64,000 nucleotides of DNA from a virus. A program made the position numbers and the translations under genes. The notes beneath the pieces are model-generated. The model ran no database searches, was not told the origin of the DNA, and worked only from the letters and a program-made list of their open reading frames with translations. Positions 37,009-45,378 of the stretch are shown here, in pieces (the stretch's first letter is position 1; every line of letters starts with the position of its first letter). Location: IMG/VR virus record IMGVR_UViG_3300035698_035310, positions 248,001 through 312,000 of that record; one strand, given 5' to 3'.

Positions 37009-38730
37009 ATGGCTAATGAATTTATAGTACAAAACGGATTGATAGTTGGACGGGCGAGTGGGGCGAATATAACAGTCGTGCCAGACGTGGATGGCAGTGG
37101 GTCAGTTATATTCGATGATCGTTCTGGTGGTGTAATAGGCGATGTTAATTATAATCATACAACAGACATTTTAAGTTTGGATGTTAATGGAATATCACAA
37201 ATAGCCATTTCTGCAACTGGTGTTACAGTTAGTGGTGATTTAAGTGTTACAGGAACAACCACAACAACCGACGTATTAAATTTGGTCGTAACTGATAATA
37301 TCATCACCATAAATGATGGCGAAGTTGGTGCTGGTGTTGCTAACGGTGTTGGTTATGCAGGGATAGATGTTGATCGCGGAACATTAGATAATTCAGGTTG
37401 GTATTATAGCGAACCGAATAATTGGTGGGGGCCAGCGGGGCCAGAAGGAACATATGGCGCTGGTATAGGAGCAACACAAACCCTTGGTAATATAGCAGCA
37501 ATCGATGCAACCGATTCAACTGATCAAATTCTAACAATCGTTTCAAATGCGGCGGTTATTCTCCCTCTTGGTAGTACCGCACAGCGACCTACTGGTGCGG
37601 AGGGTATGTTACGACAAAATTCAGATACAAACACACCAGAAATATATGATGGAACTAATTGGTCGCAAATGATAGCAACTACATCGGGAACAGCAATAGC
37701 TATAACCGGTGATATAGACATGATTAATACGCATAGCTTATTAAATCCTATTGATCCAACAACTGATTCTGAAGTTGGTGATCGCGGTTATACCGATGGA
37801 AGATATTTGCAAATAGATAATAATTTAAGTGATTTAACTAATGTAACACGAGCAAGACTTAATTTAGGTCTTACCGCTAGTGTATTAGATGCTGTTGGAC
37901 GTGATGGTGATACTATGTATGGGTCGTTAACGGTGGGTGATACCAGCGACGTAGAAGTAGTAGCCACAACTATAGCAGTTGCAGGAACTGGTTATGTATC
38001 AGAAGAATTAGTTACAATCGTAGGCGGAACATTTTCGAATGCATTAGTAGTAAAAGTGTTAACGGTTGGCGGTAGTGGTGAAATATTAACATATTCACGA
38101 TTTTTGAAAGGTATATATACCGTAGGGCCGGGTTCTCCAGCAGCAACAACCTCGAGTGGTTCTGGTGTAAATGCTACATTTAACCTTACTGTAACAGCAT
38201 CCGATGTAAGTATATTACCAGACGAAGATTATGCAACTGCGGTTGAGCCACGTGATATAGGTAAAACTAACGGCGAAGATGGATATGCTGGCGCTAATTT
38301 AAGATTTAGAACAGTTAATGCAGAAACATTTAGAGGTGTTGCAACATCAGCGTTGTATGCCGATTTGGCTGAAAGATATGAAGCTGATGATTTATATGAC
38401 GAAGGAACGGTAGTTGTATTTGGCGGTGACAAAGAAATAACAGTAACAGGATTGAGATTTGATACCAGAGTGGCAGGTGTTATATCTATCAAGCCTGCAT
38501 ATAGAATGAATGAAGGTGCAGGCACAGACGAAACACACCCATTCGTTGCACTTAAAGGAAAAGTGCCATGTAAAATTATTGGTGTGGTTAAAAAAGGTGA
38601 TTTATTGACAACATCACATAAACAAGGGTATGCTATAAGTAACTCCAATGCTTTACCCTATACTGCATTCGCAAGGGCGCTGGAAGATTCAGATGGTTCA
38701 AACGATATAATCTACGTAAGTATAATATAA
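37009..38730 (+). CDS. tail-fibre-like protein with G2-peptidase/chaperone-like C-terminus
   Basis: 573 residues. N-terminal EFIVQNGLIVG...VSGDLSVTGTTTTTDVLNL repeats and YYSEPNNWWGPAGPEGTYGA; the last about 130 residues (YADLAERYEADDLYDEGTVV onward, with RVAGVISIKPAYRMN and ALKGKVPCKIIG) resemble the auto-cleaving or chaperone-type C-terminal domain of many phage fibres (peptidase G2/intramolecular chaperone class). Needed for trimer folding, by analogy. Confidence 0.75.
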   Translation: MANEFIVQNGLIVGRASGANITVVPDVDGSGSVIFDDRSGGVIGDVNYNHTTDILSLDVNGISQIAISATGVTVSGDLSVTGTTTTTDVLNLVVTDNIITINDGEVGAGVANGVGYAGIDVDRGTLDNSGWYYSEPNNWWGPAGPEGTYGAGIGATQTLGNIAAIDATDSTDQILTIVSNAAVILPLGSTAQRPTGAEGMLRQNSDTNTPEIYDGTNWSQMIATTSGTAIAITGDIDMINTHSLLNPIDPTTDSEVGDRGYTDGRYLQIDNNLSDLTNVTRARLNLGLTASVLDAVGRDGDTMYGSLTVGDTSDVEVVATTIAVAGTGYVSEELVTIVGGTFSNALVVKVLTVGGSGEILTYSRFLKGIYTVGPGSPAATTSSGSGVNATFNLTVTASDVSILPDEDYATAVEPRDIGKTNGEDGYAGANLRFRTVNAETFRGVATSALYADLAERYEADDLYDEGTVVVFGGDKEITVTGLRFDTRVAGVISIKPAYRMNEGAGTDETHPFVALKGKVPCKIIGVVKKGDLLTTSHKQGYAISNSNALPYTAFARALEDSDGSNDIIYVSII

Positions 38731-38742
38731 GGAAATAATGTA

Positions 38743-39405
38743 ATGAGTTTTAATAATAGACCAGATAGACCTATAGAATCATCCATTTACCTACGATTGG
38801 TAACTGAAGGCGAAATGAGAAAAAACACAATAAAATCATTTTACTCTACTGTTAAAGAAAACGCACCGGAAAATGTATTAAGTCATTACGATGTTCAAGA
38901 CCCTGATGGAAATCCTGCTACAACGTTGTTATTACATCGCGTTAATGAAGACAATAAGCATGAATACGAAATACCATTGGTTAGAAACCTTACACCAGAT
39001 GAAATATACGAAGTAGCATTAAATCTTAACACTAAATTAAATGAAGGTGATTTTTTATTAGAATCGAGTTCATTTGACGATGATTGCTGCCTTACGGAAG
39101 ATGATGATCCATCTGAATATATGGAAGCAGACGTTTTTGAACGATTTGCAGAGAAATTATCTGAGCGCATGCATAATGTATGGTATAAAGAACGCGAAGA
39201 TGCTGGCTGGAGATTTGGTACACAGCGCCTCGAAGAAGAAAAAACACACCCATTAATGAAACCATGGAATCAATTAACCGAAGAAGATAAACAAATAGAC
39301 TATTCATTGCCTGAATTTTTTATTGATTTGTTAGAAGAATTTGGGTATGCAGTTGTAAGTCATGATGAATTAGATGGATTTTCAGAAGAAATATCTAAAA
39401 AATAA
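38743..39405 (+). CDS. RyR-domain protein
   Basis: 220 residues, AAGGAAAT before ATG. Residues 130-205 fit the ryanodine-receptor repeat: SERMHNVWYKEREDAGWRFG, then EEKTHPLMKPWNQLTEEDKQ and a C-terminal LLEEFGYAVV, i.e. the W......GW.(Y/F)G......HP...P...L...EK pattern. In bacteria and phages such domains bind nucleotides or ligands in signalling or defence-linked proteins. N-terminal 110 residues unassigned, with a DDDCCLTEDDD acidic linker. Confidence 0.75.
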   Translation: MSFNNRPDRPIESSIYLRLVTEGEMRKNTIKSFYSTVKENAPENVLSHYDVQDPDGNPATTLLLHRVNEDNKHEYEIPLVRNLTPDEIYEVALNLNTKLNEGDFLLESSSFDDDCCLTEDDDPSEYMEADVFERFAEKLSERMHNVWYKEREDAGWRFGTQRLEEEKTHPLMKPWNQLTEEDKQIDYSLPEFFIDLLEEFGYAVVSHDELDGFSEEISKK

Positions 39406-39407
39406 CT

Positions 39408-39436
39408 TTGCATTAAATGTAATATCATGTTATAAT
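39408..39436 (+). promoter_or_regulatory. promoter
   Basis: TTGCAT (39408-39413), 17-bp spacer, TATAAT (39431-39436), opening the 39468-42191 operon. Confidence 0.75.
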
Positions 39437-39467
39437 GTTTGCTTAATAATATTATAAGGATTCCATT

Positions 39468-39722
39468 ATGGTAACTGAAAACTATCCCACTGTCCCATTA
39501 GCAAAGTTTGATGGTCGACCAATTGGGAAGGCTGGATATAAAGAACCGGTATTCAAAAGAAATATATTTCAAAATAGATTTATTGATGTGATTGTCACAG
39601 TCTATTCAGGCGAGATACAGCACCCAACATCGGGTCATGTATTGGTTCCAGTTATGTTTGGCGAAATGAATGTCATACGATATTTAGATAAAACACAACT
39701 GGATTATACTATTGCTAATTGA
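39468..39722 (+). CDS. hypothetical protein
   Basis: 84 residues, AAGGAT before ATG. Beta-rich (FIDVIVTVYSGEI; HVLVPVMFGEM). First gene of the operon leading to the GluRS-like gene. No family recognised. Confidence 0.6.
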   Translation: MVTENYPTVPLAKFDGRPIGKAGYKEPVFKRNIFQNRFIDVIVTVYSGEIQHPTSGHVLVPVMFGEMNVIRYLDKTQLDYTIAN

Positions 39723-40497
39723 TCCACTTACCAAATATTCCAACGACGAACAAGATAAAATAATTGAGGTGGCAAAACGGCATCACGCTCATACGTATCA
39801 TCGTGGAACTAACTTTGATTTATATAAAGAATATGATGCACCATATTGGGGTGACGGCGAATGTGAACACGGGAGTTGTAAACATTGTAAATATAATACC
39901 ATTGATGAAATACGTTCTAAAATGGTGTATGAAAATCATTATGACGACAACGAAGAACGATGTTATGAATATTCAGATGGAGCATTTTATGAATGGTTTA
40001 ACTCTATTATAACCAATGATGAAAAAATATGGATTGAAAATATAGATAAACCATTTGAAAAAGCAATTGTTTTTTATGACAATGAGGAATATTGGGAGAA
40101 GATTTACGACGATTATGTCGATTTAACATTGCTGAAATGGTTAAATGATAAAAATATAACGTATCATATCATAAAAGGATTGCTTGACTTTTCTGTAAAT
40201 CTGTATTATAAAAAAGAATCCATTTGGGATGATCATATAAGAGAATATAGACTTAGATTTGGTGACGCGACAACTATCGACTATATGTACGCAATATCAC
40301 ATTTAGGTTGGTATAGAATATCAATATATGATATGGCAATAAATGATGATGATATCAATGATGCTATAGAATGGATAGATGAAAATCACACCGGTATTGT
40401 TCTTAAATATTCCAACGTTGATGGTTATAGTAGCAATGATTATTTGTTTGAAAATGATGAAGATATAATGGGTTTAAAATTAAGATGGATGGAGTAA
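39712..40497 (+). CDS. acidic protein with DIMGLKLRW tail
   Basis: 261 residues from TTG 39712, overlapping the previous gene by 11 bases; no nearby ATG exists. Very acidic. CEHGSCKHCKY (about 45-55) is a likely zinc-binding CxxxxCxxC. The C-terminus YLFENDEDIMGLKLRWME shares the recurrent (D/E)DxMxFKLRW motif with 25457 and 25675. Function unknown. Confidence 0.6.
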   Translation: MLIDPLTKYSNDEQDKIIEVAKRHHAHTYHRGTNFDLYKEYDAPYWGDGECEHGSCKHCKYNTIDEIRSKMVYENHYDDNEERCYEYSDGAFYEWFNSIITNDEKIWIENIDKPFEKAIVFYDNEEYWEKIYDDYVDLTLLKWLNDKNITYHIIKGLLDFSVNLYYKKESIWDDHIREYRLRFGDATTIDYMYAISHLGWYRISIYDMAINDDDINDAIEWIDENHTGIVLKYSNVDGYSSNDYLFENDEDIMGLKLRWME

Positions 40498-40501
40498 TAA
40501 A

Positions 40502-41353
40502 ATGTATAACACAAGAATAGCGCCATCACCAACGGGTGATATGCACCTTGGTACTGCTAGAACCGCTTATCATAATTTTTTGATGGCAAGGGCGTCCGGT
40601 GGAAAATTTATATTGCGCATCGACGATACTGATGCTGCACGCAGTAAACAGTCGCACGTCGACGTCATCCTTGAAACTATGGATTGGTTGGGTTTAGACT
40701 ACGACGAAATCGTTTATCAAAGTGATAGAAATGATCGTTATATGGAAGTAATCAAACAGATGGATGCAGATGATCTTGTTTGCGAGTTAGACAATGGTGC
40801 ATTTGGCACATTCATCGAAAGGGTTCCTGATGAATGGACAGATGAAATTGCTGGTGATATTATAGTGTCAGAGACCGATAGTGATATTAGTTCTAGTCTT
40901 ATATTAATGAAAAGTGATGGAACTCCTACTTATCATTTTGCATCAGTAATAGATGATATGGATTTCAATATTAATTATATTATCAGAGGACACGATCATA
41001 TATCTAATACACCAAAGCAACTCAATATTATGAACAACCTTGGTATGGTCATACCTAAGTTCGCACACGTGGGTCTTATTCACAAAGACGGTAAGAAATT
41101 ATCTAAACGTGACGGCGCAGCAAGTATGTTGCACTATCGCGATCAAGGATATGACCCTGATGCAATGCTCAATTTTTTATTGAATCTTGGGTGGGCACCA
41201 ACAAATCAAGGCAAGCAACATAAAATAATAGATCGTGATTTTGCTCTAGAGATTTTTATCAATGGTGGAAAATTGCGCAATCAATCAGCAAATATGGATT
41301 TAGCATTACTAGATTCATACAATAAAAAGTATAAGTATATCAAGAGGAAATAA
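40502..41353 (+). CDS. glutamyl-tRNA synthetase catalytic domain, no anticodon-binding domain
   Basis: 283 residues. RIAPSPTGDMHLGTARTA (5-22, HIGH motif), ILRIDDTDAARSK (class Ic Glu site), DGTPTYHFASVIDD, YIIRGHDHISNTPKQL and KKLSKRDGA (KMSKS-type loop, residues 198-206) are all intact. Normal GluRS has about 470 residues; this stops soon after the SC-fold LNFLLNLGWAP, so the anticodon-binding half is absent, as in GluQ-RS. May charge a non-standard acceptor. Confidence 0.9.
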   Translation: MYNTRIAPSPTGDMHLGTARTAYHNFLMARASGGKFILRIDDTDAARSKQSHVDVILETMDWLGLDYDEIVYQSDRNDRYMEVIKQMDADDLVCELDNGAFGTFIERVPDEWTDEIAGDIIVSETDSDISSSLILMKSDGTPTYHFASVIDDMDFNINYIIRGHDHISNTPKQLNIMNNLGMVIPKFAHVGLIHKDGKKLSKRDGAASMLHYRDQGYDPDAMLNFLLNLGWAPTNQGKQHKIIDRDFALEIFINGGKLRNQSANMDLALLDSYNKKYKYIKRK

Positions 41354-41354
41354 A

Positions 41355-42191
41355 ATGAAGTACGATTTAGGTTCAGATTTACACGTAGATATTAATGCGG
41401 GTCGCATTGGTATGGTTAGATTTAAAGAAATGAAAAACGCAGGTAGTGATACTATAGTATTGGCAGGTGATATATCAAATGATCCAGAACTCACTGTTAA
41501 AGTATTAGCGATGGCGGCATCGGCATATGAAAATGTAATATTTGTGGATGGAAATCACGAACATTATAGTAACGGAAAATATGGGTTAGACGTTTCTGGT
41601 GCTATGGGATTCTTCAAAGAAGCAATAGATTTAATACCAAATGTCACATATTTATCTGGCGACAATAACGTTATTATTGACGACACGATGTTCGTTGGGG
41701 CTAATGCTTGGTATGATTTTAGAATGGCACCACCACAATACACGCCTGAAAAATGCAAAGAAGCATGGGAAACAAGCCTAAATGATTTTAGATTATCTAA
41801 TTTTGACGTAGAGCCAGAAGTATTGGCGGGTATTCAGTCTGCATTGATTGCGGATCAAGTATCCAAAGCGCAAGATAATGACGATGTTAAAAAAATAGTA
41901 GTTGTTACCCACACCGTGCCGAACACTAAAGGATTATTAGTTAAAAATAATCCATCGTGGGATATATTAAATGGCTGTTTTGGAAATTCAACGATGTCAA
42001 ACGTATGGCAAGTTGATACAAATCGCAAAATTATTCACGCAGTTTGTGGACATACACATTATCCAAATGATTTTGTCGACAACGATGGTATAAGATTTGT
42101 AATAAATCCAAGAGGTTATCATGGTGCTGAAAACGAACTTGGTGATAGATGGTTTTTAGTTCAAATGGATACATCAGACGAACGTATATAA
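41355..42191 (+). CDS. calcineurin-like metallophosphoesterase
   Basis: 278 residues, one base after the GluRS-like stop and with AGAGG upstream. SDLHVD (7-12), LAGDISNDPE, VDGNHEHY, VVVTHTVPN and CGHTHYPNDF are the five metal-site motifs of the superfamily. Substrate unknown (cyclic nucleotides, nucleic acid or phosphoprotein). Ends with a terminator. Confidence 0.8.
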   Translation: MKYDLGSDLHVDINAGRIGMVRFKEMKNAGSDTIVLAGDISNDPELTVKVLAMAASAYENVIFVDGNHEHYSNGKYGLDVSGAMGFFKEAIDLIPNVTYLSGDNNVIIDDTMFVGANAWYDFRMAPPQYTPEKCKEAWETSLNDFRLSNFDVEPEVLAGIQSALIADQVSKAQDNDDVKKIVVVTHTVPNTKGLLVKNNPSWDILNGCFGNSTMSNVWQVDTNRKIIHAVCGHTHYPNDFVDNDGIRFVINPRGYHGAENELGDRWFLVQMDTSDERI

Positions 42192-42199
42192 AATAAAAT

Positions 42200-42236
42200 A
42201 AACCGGTTGGATACAGTTCTAACCGGTTTTATTTTG
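42200..42236 (+). terminator. terminator
   Basis: AAACCGGTT (42200-42208) pairs with AACCGGTTT (42221-42229), followed by TATTTT. Confidence 0.85.
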
Positions 42237-42243
42237 ATAAATA
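42236..42243 (+). promoter_or_regulatory. late-type promoter box
   Basis: GATAAATA directly after the terminator, 23 bases before ATG 42267. Confidence 0.6.
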
Positions 42244-42266
42244 CCTTTACATAAAGAGGTTTCATA

Positions 42267-43916
42267 ATGACAAAATATTACATGGGTGTATCCGCTTATC
42301 ATCACGATAGTGCTGCCGCGCTAATAGATGAACACGGAAACATTATTTGCGTTAGCCAAGAAGAACGTAGAACACTTATAAAGAATGACAAATCGTGGCC
42401 TGAAGAAAGTATTAATTTTTGTTTACGTCATGCAAAATCGCAACAGTTAGATACATCCGATATCACTTATGGATTTTATGAAAAACCATGGATTAAATTT
42501 ACACGTAGATTTTGTCAAAATCCTAAAGACACCGTTCGATATTTCAAAGAAGCATATAATACTACGAAAAAAATAAAAGGTTATAAAACCATAATGCATC
42601 ACGATGCTCATGCATTGGCTGGATGTGCAACATCGCCATTTGATAATTGTGTATATTTAATAGTTGATGCAGTGGGTGAATGGGAGACGACAACTTGGGG
42701 AACATTTAATAAAATCGATGGTATAAAAAAAGAAGGGTCTATTAGATATCCGCACAGTATAGGATTAATGTATTCATCATTTACGAGATGGTTGGGATTA
42801 AAACCAAACGAAGATGAATATATTGTAATGGGTGCGGCGGCTTTCGGTAAACCACGATTTGCTAATAAAATAAGAAAAGATTTTTTATCAGAAGTAACAG
42901 CATCGCCACATGGAATAGAATTTAAAAAAGGAGTTCATAACGGTATAGAGCAATACTACGGCGACGAAGTTCCCGTAAAAGATTGGTATGATTGGTGTGC
43001 GAGCATCCAGTATGTATGCGAACAAATGATGATAGATTTGGTTAGAATGTTAGAGCAACAATACGGCAAAGGTCATAATTTGGTATTAGGCGGCGGTGTA
43101 GCACTTAATTGTGTGGCAAATTCTAAAATAATGAAATCAACGCATGTGAAAGAATTATGGATATTACCAAGCCCCGGTGATAGTGGAAACGCGCTAGGGG
43201 CTGCTGCGCACGCCGCTGGCATCAATGATTTAGTTTGGGATAGTCCTTACCTTGGAATGGACATGGATAACGACAGTAACCCAACACAGGAACTAATACG
43301 CAACGTTGTAGCAAGATTGGATAATGGTGAAATTATAGGTTGGATACAAGGCAAAGAAGAATTTGGTCCGCGCTCTTTGGGTCATCGTTCATTGCTTGCC
43401 GATCCAAGATCATCGAAAATTAAAAATAAAATAAATTTAATAAAAAATCGACAAACATTTAGACCTTTCGCACCGTCTGTGTTAGAAGAAGAAACATATA
43501 TGTATTTTGACTTACCAAATGGCACAACAAGTAGATACATGCAATTTACAGCAAGAGTAAAAAATCCAAATATGTTACCTGCAATATGTCATATTGATGG
43601 AACCACCAGAGTTCAAACCGTACCTAAATCAACCGATCCATTTAGACGATTGCTTGAGCATTGGAAAGAAACCACTGGTTGTGCAGCATTGTTGAACACC
43701 AGTCTTAATATCAAAGGTCAACCATTAATGAGTAATCGAAAAGATGCTATTCAAATGTTATTAGATACACCAATGGATGCATTGGTTATAGGCAATAGAT
43801 TGTACTATAAAATAACAAAAGATGGATTAAGCGATGAACCCGGCGAAACGGTTCAAATAGCAGAATGTATAGATTACAGCCAAGGCGTTGATGACATGAT
43901 TAAAGGTCGTTTCTAA
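42267..43916 (+). CDS. NodU/CmcH-family carbamoyltransferase
   Basis: 549 residues, AAAGAGG before ATG. Complete two-domain enzyme: N-terminal Kae1-like part with GVSAYHHDSAAALI (7-20), CVSQEERRT, MHHDAHALAG and VLGGGVALNCVANSKI; C-terminal YrdC-like part with GKEEFGPRSLGHRSLLADPR, FRPFAPSVLEEE and LNTSLNIKGQPL. Transfers a carbamoyl group from carbamoyl phosphate through carbamoyl-AMP. Substrate may be a sugar or a hydroxymethylated base; a phage 5-hydroxymethylcytosine carbamoyltransferase of this family is known. Confidence 0.85.
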   Translation: MTKYYMGVSAYHHDSAAALIDEHGNIICVSQEERRTLIKNDKSWPEESINFCLRHAKSQQLDTSDITYGFYEKPWIKFTRRFCQNPKDTVRYFKEAYNTTKKIKGYKTIMHHDAHALAGCATSPFDNCVYLIVDAVGEWETTTWGTFNKIDGIKKEGSIRYPHSIGLMYSSFTRWLGLKPNEDEYIVMGAAAFGKPRFANKIRKDFLSEVTASPHGIEFKKGVHNGIEQYYGDEVPVKDWYDWCASIQYVCEQMMIDLVRMLEQQYGKGHNLVLGGGVALNCVANSKIMKSTHVKELWILPSPGDSGNALGAAAHAAGINDLVWDSPYLGMDMDNDSNPTQELIRNVVARLDNGEIIGWIQGKEEFGPRSLGHRSLLADPRSSKIKNKINLIKNRQTFRPFAPSVLEEETYMYFDLPNGTTSRYMQFTARVKNPNMLPAICHIDGTTRVQTVPKSTDPFRRLLEHWKETTGCAALLNTSLNIKGQPLMSNRKDAIQMLLDTPMDALVIGNRLYYKITKDGLSDEPGETVQIAECIDYSQGVDDMIKGRF

Positions 43917-44938
43917 TGCACCCATATATGTTTGTTTTAAAACTTGCGACACTTAAAAAAATGGCTGATAAAAAAACGGTGTTGCGCGGTGCAGCGGTAG
44001 ATGGATGCATCAATTTATTTGAAGGTTTTCAATTAGCGTTTGATAAAAAACGAGTATTTCATGTTAAAAGTGTGCCATTGATTGAAATAGATGAAACAAT
44101 GTCACAAGATGAAATAACCGAAAATGGAACATACACTTGGGATATGTTTAAGGCGTTGGTTGGTTTATTAGAAAAAAATGATATTGATGAAGAAACGAAA
44201 AAAACGCTATTATATGAAGCGTGTGAACAATCGGGAATATTAGAATGGAATGGATTCTATCGTCCCATACTCATGAAAAATATTAAATGTGGGGTAATGC
44301 CAAAAACAATAAACGCGATATTGGATGAATTCGGCGGAACGGCATTGAAATATAAAATACCAATATGGAAAATACAACGAATACATCAAAATGGATTACA
44401 TGTAGGTGAAAAATATGTAGAACCATTATTAGATGGCAAACGAGCAATCACGATTGTAAATAAAGAATTAAAAATTGCTCAAATGTTTTCTGAAACTGGT
44501 GTATTAATAAAAACCCACAAAATAGATTTGGAACCATTGGCAGAATTGTCATATCAATTTCCAGCAAGTATGGTATTCGATGGTAATATAATCGATAGAA
44601 GTTATGGTGAACTTATGGATAAATCTGGAACCGATTCATATTATGCGATATATGACATTATTCCGTTATCTGATTTTGAAAAAAGTTATTGCCCAATGGC
44701 GCTAACAGATCGAAAAAATACATTAAATGACCTTAACCTCATTCTACGCGAAGAAACGAATGGGCAGATATATGTCCTACCGTCTTTACTGATGGATTTT
44801 TCTGCTGAAAATAAAGAAAAGAAACTAAAAGAAATTTCCGATGAAATAAAAAATGCCGGATTTAAAGCATCAGTTGTCAAAGATAGCAAATCATTCTACA
44901 CTTGTGCACGCGATTTATCATGGTTCAAAACACAATAA
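43916..44938 (+). CDS. ATP-dependent DNA ligase homologue lacking catalytic Lys and OB domain
   Basis: 340 residues; start overlaps the previous stop by one base. N-terminal ILEWNGFYRPILMKNIKCGV then TINAIL is typical of T4-type ligases. Motif I reads VEPLLDGKR (Asp at 173): the KxDG nucleophile position is Leu171. Motif III MVFDGNIID and IIIa YYAIYDIIPL remain. The protein ends at a motif V-like LSWFKTQ, so the OB domain is missing (T4 ligase has 487 residues). Probably inactive as a ligase or repurposed. Confidence 0.75.
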   Translation: MHPYMFVLKLATLKKMADKKTVLRGAAVDGCINLFEGFQLAFDKKRVFHVKSVPLIEIDETMSQDEITENGTYTWDMFKALVGLLEKNDIDEETKKTLLYEACEQSGILEWNGFYRPILMKNIKCGVMPKTINAILDEFGGTALKYKIPIWKIQRIHQNGLHVGEKYVEPLLDGKRAITIVNKELKIAQMFSETGVLIKTHKIDLEPLAELSYQFPASMVFDGNIIDRSYGELMDKSGTDSYYAIYDIIPLSDFEKSYCPMALTDRKNTLNDLNLILREETNGQIYVLPSLLMDFSAENKEKKLKEISDEIKNAGFKASVVKDSKSFYTCARDLSWFKTQ

Positions 44939-44968
44939 TAAAAAATCTATACTTGGTTATTATTTAAG

Positions 44969-44997
44969 TTGACTTATAGTTGGCGATTCATTATTAT
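44969..44997 (+). promoter_or_regulatory. promoter
   Basis: TTGACT (44969-44974), 17-bp spacer, TATTAT (44992-44997), heading the replication operon. Confidence 0.75.
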
Positions 44998-45031
44998 GTA
45001 TCTACATTAATTAACTAGGAGATACAAAATA

Positions 45032-45301
45032 ATGGCTTTAGATTCATTAACACCAGATAACACAACCGCAATTAAACAAACTATTGAAGCAGGCGTTCAA
45101 GTATTGCGCGAAGTGGATACACTAAAAGAAGATATGAAAGTCTATGTAACAAATCTTTCCGAAGAATTGGACATCAAACCGGCAACCGTATCAAAGGCAA
45201 TTCGTCTAGCGCATAAAAACGAGAAAGATGATGCCATCAAACAAGCACAAGAAGAAATGACTGATGTAGAATTGATTCTACACGCTGCTGGAAAAATATA
45301 A
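45032..45301 (+). CDS. DsbA-like double-strand DNA-binding protein
   Basis: 89 residues, CTAGGAG before ATG. Helical; LSEELDIKPATVSKAIRLAH followed by K-rich and DVELIL matches the small DsbA-type protein of T4-like phages that binds DNA at late promoters. Location just before polymerase fits. Confidence 0.6.
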   Translation: MALDSLTPDNTTAIKQTIEAGVQVLREVDTLKEDMKVYVTNLSEELDIKPATVSKAIRLAHKNEKDDAIKQAQEEMTDVELILHAAGKI

Positions 45302-45378
45302 TAATCAGTGTTGGTTAGACACTTTAACTGTAACCAAAACTTTAAAGTCACTCGGGACATAAACCGAGAAGGATAAGA

